This document shows, piece after piece, positions 46,204-56,397 of a DNA stretch of 64,000 nucleotides. Positions within the stretch are counted from its first letter, which is position 1. Each line of letters opens with the position of its first letter. The notes beneath the pieces were generated by a model, which saw only the letters and a program-made list of their open reading frames with translations, ran no database searches and was not told where the DNA came from. A program made the translations under genes and the position numbers. Source of the DNA: Caenorhabditis remanei (lineage: Eukaryota; Nematoda; Chromadorea; Rhabditida; Rhabditidae); NCBI RefSeq assembly GCF_010183535.1, contig NC_071331.1, positions 7,750,001 to 7,814,000 on the forward strand, given 5' to 3'.

Positions 46204-46371
46204 TCCAATCGTTGGAGCTACGTGGAAATGAGTATTTTTTCTAAAATTTGATCGGAAGAGTTCAAGTTTTCACGTGAAATTTCCACTTTTGCAGTCCGGA
46301 ATTCCACGTATGATTAGTTGGAATAAAAGCAAGATGAATAGAGCTTATTTTAGAGTTTCTTTGATTGAAAA

Positions 46372-47801
46372 ATGCTACATCAAGACTATATTGGAAAGCC
46401 AAGTAAGTATTTGTGATCTACATAAATACTGGAAAATCACTTCCAGACCCATTTCTACTGGGATCGAATTGTCGTTACGTGAATTTTCCGACCGAAAAGA
46501 AGTGTATCAATTACTTCTTTAGCATTCCAACGATTCATAATGTTAATTGGTAAGTGAGGAGTATTTCAGATTCCTAGGTTTTCAATCCGGGCGCAAAATG
46601 CACGCCCTTCCCTTCTTGGCGTGTCACCTTCCTTTCTTTTATCCCCATTCCCTTACTCTTCTCACGCGAAGGTTTGGTGTAGTGGTTAACATGTTTGTTT
46701 TTGAATTTGCTCCTCCCGAGTTCAAACTTTTTTGTTTTCTTTTTTTTAAATTTTGCCGCCCCGCAGAAACGGCCGCCCGGATGGAAAGCCTATATTTCAA
46801 ATTTCAAATTACCTCTAGTAAATTCCAGGAAATTCACAGTGGACACCACAAATTCCGAGGAAACAAACAGTGTAAAATTCAGTATTTCCCAGAAGAAAGA
46901 GCCGAAAGCGTATGGTTCAATTGAACTGGAAGTGGGACTAGTTGTTGAGAATTTGGAGAGTTCAGAGCATTCGATTAGAGCAATCGGGCGGTATGAATTC
47001 ACAAAAGACACGAATAAAATGATCATCGATATTCCGGGATACGATAGAATTTACGATGGGAAACAAGGGTTTTTCGATGAAAAATCAGGGGAGAAAACGT
47101 TTAAAATTCGATATAATATAGTTGTGAAGTCGTCGAGATTGTACGATTCTGTTGAACTTTTCGATTTTTATCATTTCGATTCGACGATTTTCGATGTGGA
47201 AGTCAATGTTTTCGGTCACCAGATGTTCTTGTCGAAGAAGGTTAATTACTATCTAATTAATTAGCCAATTAACTAATTATATTTCAGTTGATTTCTCTCC
47301 AATCTCCCCATCTTTATCACATGATTGAATCTCAAAATATAATTTATTCGGATCTTCCAACCGGTTGTTTCTTCTACATTTTCCATGATTTTCTCCAAAT
47401 AATTCACGGAGTTGATCTCCAATTGGATAGTATGTCACTCCATCACTTTTCCATATCAGAAATCAATCGAATTCAGACGAAAACATCAGCAAATTCCTCG
47501 ATTTGGCCGATCATCTGGAAGTGCCACGTGTCACAGAGTACTGTAAGAGACAGATGATAAATGGATTGGATGGAATGACGACGAATCAGATGGTCGAGTT
47601 GGCAGAGAAGTGGTCATTCTGGGATATTGTGGTGGGGGAAAATGGATTTCTAGATTCTTGAGATTTGTGAATTTTCAGCCCCGTAAACTGGCTCAAGCTC
47701 ATTGTTTGGCAGATTTAAAGACGCAGGACTGGGATTTGGATAAGTTGGAGAAAGATGTGATCGATCAAATTACTAGAAGACTTTTTGAATTGAACTGTTA
47801 G
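46372..47801 (+). CDS. BTB-domain protein, likely cullin-3 adaptor
   Basis: Predicted 321 aa from exons 46372-46402, 46447-46549, 46829-47240, 47288-47429, 47477-47631 and 47679-47801, with matching phases throughout. The N-terminal 190 residues are beta-rich, of a MATH-like or unassigned type (VNWKFTVD...GSIELEVGLVV...). The BTB follows: FDVEVNVFGHQMFLSKKLISLQSPHL with its hallmark (V-x-V-x-G... S-P-x-L), a strand-rich middle, then ISKFLDLADHLEVPRVTEYC. The C-terminal segment (MVELAEKWSFWDI) is a helical BACK-like extension. The start was chosen because it is the only one giving consistent phases. Intron 2 holds a tRNA-like relic. It is divergent from the receptor-L gene (starts 169 bp apart). 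Confidence 0.72.
46671..46740 (+). other. tRNA-like relic (possible tRNA-derived SINE head)
   Basis: ggtttggtgtagtggttaac matches an A-box context, and gagttcaaac about 40 bases on matches a B-box; a T run follows. The acceptor stem is not convincing, so this is not a functional tRNA gene. It lies in an intron of the BTB gene. A similar B-box-like phrase (ggtttgatcccggg) is at 52851. Confidence 0.4.
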
Positions 47802-47995
47802 TGTTTCAAAGAAAAATGACAATCAATAGTGTACTTGAATGAAATGAGATAGAATTTACAGGAATAAGGGAATTACATCAATTAAAACTGAAAATACACG
47901 AAATAATTTGGCTAAAATATCGATTAATTACAATACTGATCAAATTAGTGAAAATATTTCAGGAAAATATCACAATAAGATAAACAGTGAGTTGA

Positions 47996-48303
47996 TTAGA
48001 TTTCATTTTGATTCATCACTTGCATTTGGATGTCCTCTGGCTGATTTTGTTGTCTCACTCGATCATTATCCGCTTGTCGATCGTCATCTCGTTGCTGCTC
48101 TGCGACAATTCCGGCACGAGCGCGTTGTTGTTTTTTATACATTCGGCTGGAAATTTTGAGTTTGTCCTCACTTTATTCCTAGAAGTAACTCACTATAAGA
48201 AGAAAGAGAACGATGCGGCGACGACGGTGAAGGTGACACCGGCGATTTGTCCATTAGTGAACTTCCACGTGTCACCGTCTTTCGCATACATCATGTTTTC
48301 CAT
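47996..48303 (-). CDS. Small single-pass membrane protein S1
   Basis: 86 aa, exons 48303-48194 and 48146-47996. Exon 1 encodes a short polar N-terminus (MENMMYAKDGDTWKF) and one membrane segment (GQIAGVTFTVVAASFSFFL). A phase-2 intron (gtgagt) follows directly after it. Exon 2 is a Gln/Arg/Asp-rich tail (RMYKKQQRARAG...). No signal peptide cleavage site is evident, so the first segment is probably a signal anchor. Family not recognised; its five sister genes here share the architecture. The stop is followed by AT-rich DNA. Confidence 0.7.
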
Positions 48304-48614
48304 TGTTGACTGCAATTGGAGAATTTGTTTTTTTTTTTCGAAGAATCGGAGAAAACTGAATCAAATAACTGAAAATAATCACAGAAATAAGATAGAAAGT
48401 GGAGGGTCAACCAACAGATAAACAACTCGAAAATAGACGATACACCGATTTATCACAGATTTTCAAACTTTACACGACAATTGTGGTTCACAATTTGTGG
48501 ATATAAATACATTGATCAAGAATACACGAAATAATAAAATAAGGAAGTCCGATTACATAATAGCACAAAATAATGAGTAAATTATTGAAAATTAGCTGAT
48601 TAGTAGTGAGTTGC

Positions 48615-48925
48615 TTATTGATTCGTCGCATTGTAGTTTGGCAATTGTACCGGATCCAGGGGTTGTCCTTGTCTCCGATCTTCTAGGTTTGCCCGGAAAA
48701 ATCCCCAATCTGCTTTAGACTGACAGCACTTGTAGACGCTGCTGAAAATTTTAAAAATTGAGATTTTACGGCCGAGTTCCTGTAAAATTGAATGAAAACT
48801 CACTATGCACCATAACCAACGATACAGGCACCGCCCACCCAGAGGATTGTGGAGACTAGGGAAGGGAGTGGCTCAGAAGGTACCTTTGGCCAGGAGATTT
48901 CGTTCGCGAAGTTTGCTGGATTCAT
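48615..48925 (-). CDS. Small single-pass membrane protein S2
   Basis: 82 aa, exons 48925-48804 and 48741-48615. Exon 1: polar start (MNPANFANEISWPKV), then a membrane segment LVSTILWVGGACIVGYGA. The phase-2 intron falls after it (TA|C, Tyr), exactly as in S1 and S4. The tail starts SVYKCCQSKADW; the Cys pair could be palmitoylated (inference). Divergent from S3, with about 560 bp of shared upstream DNA carrying a paired motif. Confidence 0.72.
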
Positions 48926-49104
48926 TGTCGTCTGCAAAAAAAAGAGGTTTTGTTTTCGAAAAGATGAAACGAGAGAAACAGGAGGCAACGAACGGATTTA
49001 TAATATTTTCGGCGAAAAAAGAATACGAGAATCGAAAGAGAAAAGTGATGAGAAATAAACCAAAAAGTTGAAAAAAATGACAAATGTGCAAGAAATTTTG
49101 ATTT

Positions 49105-49318
49105 AACGATATTTCAACACGAAGGAATGGCGCCAAATTTGAATTCGGATTATTTTTAATTGTTTTTTTCAGGAGATTTTGAGGGTTTTTGAAATTTATT
49201 GCATCGAACATCTGAAGAAAAACTGAAAAATTGAGAGAAAAATCTGAAAATGATGATGAAAATTCAAACTTGGCGCCATTCGTGTCGAGATATCGTTGGC
49301 GCGAAACTCCATGCGCCT
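49105..49318. promoter_or_regulatory. Inverted motif pair between the divergent genes S2 and S3
   Basis: 49105-49136 (aacgatatttcaacacgaa...ggcgcc) and 49269-49297 (ggcgccattcgtgtcgagatatcgtt) are inverted relatives. The right one is followed by ggcgcgaaactccatgcgcc. Related sequences lie between S4 and S5. The position between divergent starts suggests a shared promoter or enhancer; a transposon footprint is the alternative. Confidence 0.45.
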
Positions 49319-49485
49319 TTAATTTAATTGTCATCATCTAGAACTTTCTGATCCATTTTCCATCATTTTCTCTTACTTTTCACTACATTTTTTCCGATTT
49401 TTTGTTGAATTTCTGTCGTTTTTCACTTCTTTGTCACTTAATTTTATTCTCACACCTAAAGCTTGCATTCATTTCAGCACGAGAA

Positions 49486-49936
49486 ATGTCGTTGCAGGCA
49501 GCGGTGGATTTTTTTGTCAAACACAAAGAAGACGTGGCTATGGGTCTCATGGTGTTCTGTGTCACCGCATGGATAGTATTGTAAGTTATTATTTTGTGAA
49601 GTGCTTCTCTAAAAACTCTTTTTTTTCAGTATTATGTACCTCGCGTTAAAGTACAAACGCAAATCGATCGCATTAGAAATCAGAATCGAGCAACTGCGAG
49701 AAAGAATTGACCATCAGCGAAACATAATAAACGACTATCGACAACACAGACACAGGATTGCCGGGCAAGAACACATGGGAGTTGTTGACCTTCCTCCAGC
49801 CGAAGGAATGGAAATGCAAGAACTTCCTCAACAAGAAAGAGCTGAGGAACTGCCTCAACAAGAAAGAGCTGAGGAACTGCCTGTTGGACAAGAGCAAGAT
49901 GATGACAACGTTTATGAACGTCTTGTGCTCAATTAA
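49486..49936 (+). CDS. Small single-pass membrane protein S3 with a repeated acidic tail
   Basis: 133 aa, exons 49486-49580 and 49630-49936. Exon 1: MSLQAAVDFFVKHKEDVA and a membrane segment MGLMVFCVTAWIVL; the phase-2 intron again falls at its end. Exon 2 begins FIMYLALKYKRKS, then a likely coiled-coil (LEIRIEQLRERIDHQRN) and a Glu/Gln tail with an exact tandem ELPQQERAE repeat. The longest member of the family. The ATG is preceded by a TTTCAG that may be a trans-splice acceptor. Confidence 0.72.
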
Positions 49937-50588
49937 TGTATATTTCGAAATATTTGCTATATTTTGAATATAATTTTTAATTTCTAATCATCAAATACTC
50001 ACTTCCCATCTTATCAATCGATTATTCTCTCATTCGTTGCCTAATTTACTCATGTAATTCCATAAATTTCGTGTAATATTTCTTTTTTTTCTAAATTGTG
50101 TAATAAACGTTTCAAATTTGTCAATTCAGAGCGGTCGCTAAGATCTAGGAAATTTTCGGACCAGGCTTGTTCGGAACTTTTTGTCCGAAAAAACAAGTCG
50201 GAAAAGTTTTCCAAAAAGTAAAATTGGAAAATGTTCCGAAAAAACGAGTCGGAAAAGTTTTCCGAAAAGTAAAATGCCTGCTTCGGACCCATTCCATTCC
50301 TTCCAAATAATAACAATTTCAGTAAAATTCAAGCAGAAAACTGTCTGAAAACAAGCGAACAGTTCACACAATTTACAAGTTTCATTTTATTTACACGGAA
50401 CTTAGAGAATCACATAATTGAAAAATACACGAGATTAAATTGATAAATTGGCCAATAAATATTATTACAGGTTGAATCATATTCAAATTAACGAAAATAT
50501 TTTGAATGAGTAAATAAAGGATCGATGAGTTGAGTATTGATTAATTAATTACAAATTAAATTAATATCAAGACGACGATGGGAGCTGA
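49937..50588. other. Spacer between convergent genes S3 and S4
   Basis: 3' flanks of both genes. 50155-50280 contains a direct repeat of gtcggaaaagttttccgaaaagtaaaat with one variant. Minus frames there (50050-50371) are repeat-driven and not credible genes. Confidence 0.5.
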
Positions 50589-50896
50589 TTAATTCAGATT
50601 TCGCATTTCGATGCCACCGACTTGTGCGCGTGCTTCTTGCTCTCCTTGTCTCACGATATTATCGAAGTGTGCATCTTCTTGACGATGTTGGTACATTTTG
50701 TACAGTTTGCTGGAAATTTCAGGTTGTTTTAAACATAAACTGGAATAGAAACTCACTATCCGGCGAAAGAAATTACGCCGGCGACGATGAGGCCGGTAAT
50801 TCCGACGGTTACTCCCTGCGACATAGGCATAGGATAAGGATGCGTTTCGGAAAGTGAGGCATTGCCTGTCAAGTTGTAAACCATAGTCCCTTCCAT
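50589..50896 (-). CDS. Small single-pass membrane protein S4
   Basis: 86 aa, exons 50896-50757 and 50709-50589. Exon 1: N-terminus with a possible N-glycosylation site (NLTGNAS), then a Gly-rich membrane segment (VTVGITGLIVAGVISFAG). Phase-2 intron at TA|C as in S1 and S2. Exon 2: KLYKMYQHRQEDAHFDN and a Glu/Arg-rich tail ending EMRNLN. Divergent from S5. Confidence 0.72.
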
Positions 50897-51054
50897 TGTC
50901 GTCTGTAAACAAAATGAATATTTACAAGATTTATGAGAAAAAACGGAGGACAAATTTGAGTAATTTTCGAAAATTTTGAGTGAAAAAATGAAGAGAAAAC
51001 CTGAAAAACGAAAGAGAATGATTCGAAAAACTGAAAAAAATGATGACGAAAATT

Positions 51055-51325
51055 AAAGGCGCATGGAATTTCGCGCCAACGATATCGCGACACGATTTAT
51101 GAAGATTTGAATTTTTTAAATTTTAAAATTAATTTTTCTGACTTTTTCAGTGATTTTTGCTATTTTTCATCCGTTTCCCTTGATTTTTCCCTTAATCTTT
51201 GGTTTATTCAGCAGCTAATATCAATAAAATAAGCCTGAAATTTAAAGAAAACAACCGAAATTAATAAAAACTCGGTTTTGGCGCCAACGATATCTCGTAT
51301 CGAATGGCGCGAAATTTCATCCGTT
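51055..51325. promoter_or_regulatory. Motif pair between the divergent genes S4 and S5
   Basis: 51057-51100 reads ggcgcatggaatttcgcgcc then aacgatatcgcgacacga. 51278-51318 reads ggcgccaacgatatctcg then aatggcgcgaaatttcat. Both are clear relatives of the pair at 49105-49318. The recurrence in two separate divergent promoters of one gene family is the reason to annotate it. Confidence 0.45.
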
Positions 51326-51509
51326 CATTTTTGTTTTTCATCTTTCTCCTAATTTTCGTCACCGTTTCTCGCAATTTTCAACGTTTTAGCTCCGCTTTTT
51401 CAGTCCCTTTAATACTTTTGCATCAATTTTTATCATTTTTCGCCTCCTTTTCCCATTTTTCTTCAAAAATAACGCCCGAATTCCTCATTTTCAGACGACA
51501 ATCGACAGA

Positions 51510-51859
51510 ATGGTGAACATCGATCACGAATTATACTGGGAGAATCCATCCGATAGAACAGTCCCCTTACCTCTAGCAACCTACATAGCCGGTGGCGTTT
51601 TCGGCGCCATCATCATCATCATACTCGTCGGAATGTGAGTTTTCAGCTAATACAATTTTGGTAAAAACTAAAAGTATTCATAACGAAAACTCTAATTTTC
51701 AGCGGAATCTACCTGTGGCGAGTAAAGCGACGAGAGCAACGACAACAAGCATTGGATGCAGCGTTCCCGCGAAGTGCGTATGAGCAAGAAATGCAGTTGA
51801 TAAGAAACCAACAAAATGCTGCTAACGCGGCGGCCGCTGCCAATGGTGTCAATCACTAA
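51510..51859 (+). CDS. Small single-pass membrane protein S5
   Basis: 93 aa, exons 51510-51634 and 51703-51859. Exon 1: MVNIDHELYWENPSDRTV then a membrane segment LATYIAGGVFGAIIIIILVG, with the intron in phase 2 at its end. Exon 2: IYLWRVKRREQRQQ, a basic stop-transfer run, then an Ala-rich tail ending NGVNH. The short acidic N-terminus and basic flank predict N-out, C-in. Convergent with the hydrolase pseudogene 52063-52753; this pair mirrors S6 and the intact hydrolase. Confidence 0.74.
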
Positions 51860-52062
51860 TGTATATAAGTCTCTTGGTGAGATATTCTCATTATTTTCCA
51901 ATGTAATCTAATCTCAACTCACTAGTCATTTTATCACTTCATTACTCTGACATTTCTTGTACTTTTCGCTCATGTAACTTTGAATTTCATGTAACATTCC
52001 ACAGAATTTGTGATAAATCTATGAAGCAAAGATTTATTGAAACAAAAAGGTAACCAGGAAAT

Positions 52063-52753
52063 TCATTTGAGTTTGAGTTCTCTGAAATTAGAAAAAAACA
52101 TATGAAGACTCCGCCCATTCCCCTGAAACAGAACTAACTCTCTGATGAATTTCCGAATTCGTTTCCAAACAACTCGACAATTCTCAATATTGTCATGTGC
52201 TGCATCGGGAACCCATTCAGGAGTGACCTACAAAATTATCAATGGAGCGAAGATGCAACAAGTGGGAATACCTTTGTAACTGCTCTCTGACATATCAACT
52301 CTCCATGTTCAATCGGAACAGTTTTATCATCTTTTCCATGAATTACCAGAATTGGAATTGTGACTTCATGAATCTGAAATTAAGGGAATTCCGATAGAGC
52401 GCACTTGCACACTCTCACTTTATCAATGGTTACAAATCGATCCAGACAGCAAGTGGGCTTCTCCAAATGCTTCTTCCTTCCAATCATATTTCCGAAAACT
52501 CGAAGAAGTGAAGTGGGCGGGGCTTGTAGAATCACTCCAGCTGGCGGTTTCCGATCTTTTTCCTCTTTTAACAACTCAACAGTCGCAGTTGATCCAATTG
52601 AGAATCCAAGAAGAACGATACGACTCGGATCCACGTGTTTCTCCATTGTTATATACTAATTAGTTATAATTAGTTAATTGACCAATTAGCTGTCTAATTA
52701 CCTGATAGATGGCTCGAATGTCAGCGTATAGATTGTGTTCGGAAGCGATTCCG
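52063..52753 (-). pseudogene. ABHD17-like alpha/beta-hydrolase, 5'-truncated copy
   Basis: It holds the last four exons of the gene at 60198 (52655-52419, 52373-52272, 52227-52139, 52081-52063) and 52 bp of the preceding one (52753-52702), with few substitutions. The nucleophile motif GFSIGS, the GKDDKTVP aspartate and the DAAHDN histidine are retained. At 52753 similarity ends abruptly and unrelated repeat-like DNA (gacgtttcgacacc) follows, so the N-terminal half and start are lost. Probably non-functional. Confidence 0.85.
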
Positions 52754-53471
52754 CGGCTCCGGGACGTTTCGACACCAGACATTTCGACCCCATTGAAAAT
52801 CGAGTAAAATTTGTCTCAAAAAGGATATGGTTTTAGGGTTTGAAGGGTTCGTGGTTTGATCCCGGGTGCTTGAAAAAGTTTTTTATTTTATTTTTGGCTT
52901 TTTGGTACCAATCTGACAACCAGGGTTTGACCCCCACGGGTATCAATGTTTTTTGTTTATTTATTTATAATTTTTTTTTTTGCTTTTGTCTAATGACAGG
53001 TCGAAATATTTGAGCTATTAACCAACCCGATACGATTTTTTTGAAGAAAGTTATTCAATAAAAACCGTCGGCCCGGATCGGACCGGATTGCAAGCATGGA
53101 AAAAATTGAATTCACAATAGAAACAAATCAATAAAATGGAAAATTGAGGGAACATCTTTAAAGTTAAGTTTTTGTATTAAATTGCGCATTTTCGATCATA
53201 AATACTGATCATGCGTGTACCAAGCAATTTTTCGCCTTCGCAATCGAATCTGTTTTTAATGTCAAAAATTACGGTAGCTCCAACCAATACCAGTTTTCCG
53301 ATATTTTTTTCGGAACATGGATACTGTGAATAGTTTTTTATTTGAAAATGAATACAAATCAGAAAGAAATGGCAGAATTTATGTGTTACGAGTCTGGGTG
53401 GTGGTAAAAATAGTGCGGATAGATGAATGCAATAGAACAGAGTGTTGAAATTAGAGATAAAATATTATTGC
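52754..53471. other. Interval without a recognised gene
   Basis: 52760-52800 carries ggacgtttcgacacc phrases like those at 61895-61945. A tRNA-like B-box phrase lies near 52851, followed by T-rich sequence. Nothing else is recognised. Confidence 0.4.
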
Positions 53472-54334
53472 TCACATCATTGATTTGGTCTTCGAGATGA
53501 ATGTGGAGAGTGAAATATCAGTGTTTCCTCTGGCTTTGATATATAGATATTTATTGTTTTCTACGAGAAACTCTCCAATTGTTCCATCGCCACGACGAAT
53601 AGAATACTTTATTCTGTGTGAAAGACCATCTGGACCCTCAATTGTTTCTTCAGATCTAACCGCGATTAGTCCAGCTGAGATTCTGAATATAACATTTAAT
53701 GTTTTTGAAAGAAAATTATATCTCTTTACATTTCTCTAACTCTGTCTATGCAATTGTCTATATTTATGAAAATGAGCTCGATCATTTCTAGAGTCCATTT
53801 TGGTGTCCATCCAGAATACCATCGGTAAATAATAAACTCTATATTAAATTCAATTAAGTTTGAATTGAATATCCAAACGGAAAACGAATTGCAGCATTCA
53901 AGTTCACCACAAGTGAGCCAGTCGGAATTTCGAACGATCAATCGGTCAGTACTGTACCGGAATCGGTCTCCATAGAAAGAGAATTCAGGAGTTGGTTTTA
54001 TGTCGAGTGTCAATTCGCATATCGCCTTTTGTCGCCTCAGAATGTGATACAGTATTTCATCATCTTCTGGTGTGTTCTCTGATTCTCCAACCAATTTCAG
54101 TGATTTCACACAATTAGTGTCTCTTCTATTCCCACAATATGAATCGATGATTGTTTCGTTTTCATCTCGTGTAAAGTCTTGGAAGTGGAGTTCCAGATCA
54201 GTCAGAGTGATATTGAAAATGCAGGATAGATGATCGATGTACTTTCTCAAGATAAATATATCATAGTCATTGGATATGTACACTTTCAGATATCGATTCA
54301 CCATTGAGTTTTTTTCTCTACAAAATTGATACTA

Positions 54335-54372
<38 letters not shown>

Positions 54373-56216
54373 TGGCGGCCATAATCTTATTCCGCTAAGG
54401 TTTTTCGGTCATAACTTTTTTCAAGTTGGTCGGATTGATCTGAAACTTTGGGAAAACATTTATTGTAAAGTTTTCGTTATATTTAGTCAACATTCTGGGT
54501 GAAAAATCATGTTTCACAAGTTTTATGTATAATTTTCGAAAATTACGAAAATTTGAGAAATCGCATATTTTCATTTCCATGATCGGTTTATCAAAAATAT
54601 AGTGTATAATTAGTGTTTTTGATAGTTTTCTAATGAAAACAATTTTGATGTATATTTTTCGACCACTGGACCACTACTCTTGACTTGTTACCCATATATT
54701 CCGGGCTGTCAAAGTTGGGGAGTTATGATATATGAGATTCGAACTTCAAACATCTGTAAAACTTGTATTTTTATAGAAAACAGTATCGAAGTTTACGATG
54801 CTATTCAGAAAAGTGTGGAAAACATTTATGTAACACTTTTATCTCGATGGAAGCCCTAAATTGCAGTACCCGTCAAAAGGTTATAAACATTGGCCTTTTT
54901 CAGTTAAAATTGATCAACTTTAAGATTGTGTCATGGTAATACTTATTGTCCCATCAAGTAGATTTTTATTGAATCATGCAGATTAAAAGTAGAGCTTCAT
55001 TTTTGTAGTTGACAACTTTTTTGTGCGGACAGTTCCTGGAGAGTTATAGTCATTTAATGATGACAGCTCAAAAATCACTCTGTTTTGCACTGAAATTCGT
55101 CCATTTGAGCGAGAAATTAGTTTGTCAAAACGTAACTTGCAAGGGAGTGCTCATACAAAAAAGTTGTCAACTACAAAAATGAAGCTCTACTTTTAATCTG
55201 CATGATTCAATAAAAATCTACTTGATGGGACAATAAGTATTACCATGACACAATCTTAAAGTTGATCAATTTTAACTGAAAAAGGCCAATGTTTATAACC
55301 TTTTGACGGGTACTGCAATTTAGGGCTTCCATCGAGATAAAAGTGTTACATAAATGTTTTCCACACTTTTCTGAATAGCATCGTAAACTTCGATACTGTT
55401 TTCTATAAAAATACAAGTTTTACAGATGTTTGAAGTTCGAATCTCATATATCATAACTCCCCAACTTTGACAGCCCGGAATATATGGGTAACAAGTCAAG
55501 AGTAGTGGTCCAGTGGTCGAAAAATATACATCAAAATTGTTTTCATTAGAAAACTATCAAAAACACTAATTATACACTATATTTTTGATAAACCGATCAT
55601 GGAAATGAAAATATGCGATTTCTCAAATTTTCGTAATTTTCGAAAATTATACATAAAACTTGTGAAACATGATTTTTCACCCAGAATGTTGACTAAATAT
55701 AACGAAAACTTTACAATAAATGTTTTCCCAAAGTTTCAGATCAATCCGACCAACTTGAAAAAAGTTATGACCGAAAAACCTTAGCGGAATAAGATTATGG
55801 CCGCCACTGTATATATATATATGACGGACTGACCTTATTTGTACCTGAGCAGTTGGAATCCAATTAGTTACAAACAAATCGTTCCTTGAGAACCCAATAT
55901 CGTCCTTTCCACTGATTTGGAAAATTGATAAAATCCATCGAGTATTTGGATAATAATTGAATTCCAATTGTATTTCTCTCTTTTTCGAAAATTTCAATTG
56001 AAATTTCACTGCTTTCTCTTTACATTTCAGTTGGTTTCGAAGTGACTGACATACTGTTTTACACCGTTTACTGCATAGTGACAGAGATAATCTGAAATTG
56101 ACAATTAGAGTGTCTTTATATTCAAATAAAACTTACATTTCGAATGGAGTCATCAATTTAAGCCCATGATTTAGTACTATCAATGGGAGTCTGAATAAAG
56201 GAAATTCCAAAGACAT
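53472..56216 (-). CDS. F-box/FBA_2 protein (sdz-33-like), minus copy of a head-to-head pair
   Basis: Predicted 378 aa: exons 56216-56137, 56091-55834, 54317-53730 and 53682-53472, phase 2 throughout. The F-box is split by intron 1 (LEFPLFRLPLIVLNHGLKLM, then LSLSLCSKRCKTVCQSL). The FBA_2 region includes LIVRNSDWLTCGELECC and WTPKWTLEMIELIFI. The C-terminal exon has RYSIRRGDGTIGEFLVE-type sequence. Intron 2 (1516 bp) contains a 1.44-kb palindromic transposon; coding exons are undisturbed. Exon 2 is 60 bp shorter than in the plus copy. SCF adaptor by inference. Confidence 0.8.
54370..55809. mobile_element. 1440-bp mariner-type foldback element in an F-box intron
   Basis: Palindrome with ends CAGTGGCGGCCATAATC and complement, flanked by TA within a (TA)n microsatellite (54343-54369, 55810-55821). 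Arms are about 0.7 kb; the loop is near 55070-55110. Arm frames such as 54580-54395 (-) and 55599-55784 (+) are mirror images. The end sequence resembles the Tc1 start CAGTGCTGGCC. No transposase. Confidence 0.9.
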
Positions 56217-56397
56217 TGATTTTTGTGGCGACGAGAGGAGAGAAGAGGTAAGGCAAATGAGGAAAAAAGAGAGGTCAGATGGGGCAGCTGTTTCTGCACG
56301 ATGGATAGGCTCATTATGTGTTCCGAACAGGCATATGGTGAACCAAATCGAGTCTATCTGCCATACCTCTTCTCTCCTCTCGTCGCCACAAAAATCA
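56217..56397. promoter_or_regulatory. Bidirectional intergenic region of the head-to-head F-box pair
   Basis: 181 bp separate the two ATGs. The outer parts are inverted copies (gtggcgacgagaggagagaagaggta and complement), leaving about 100 unique central bases. Any promoter of either gene must lie here or overlap the other gene's 5' end. Confidence 0.6.

Noticed and set aside
46274..46522. 82-aa plus frame upstream of the BTB gene
   Set aside because: A different frame of the same DNA gives two short exons that join the BTB gene in phase; this longer frame joins nothing.
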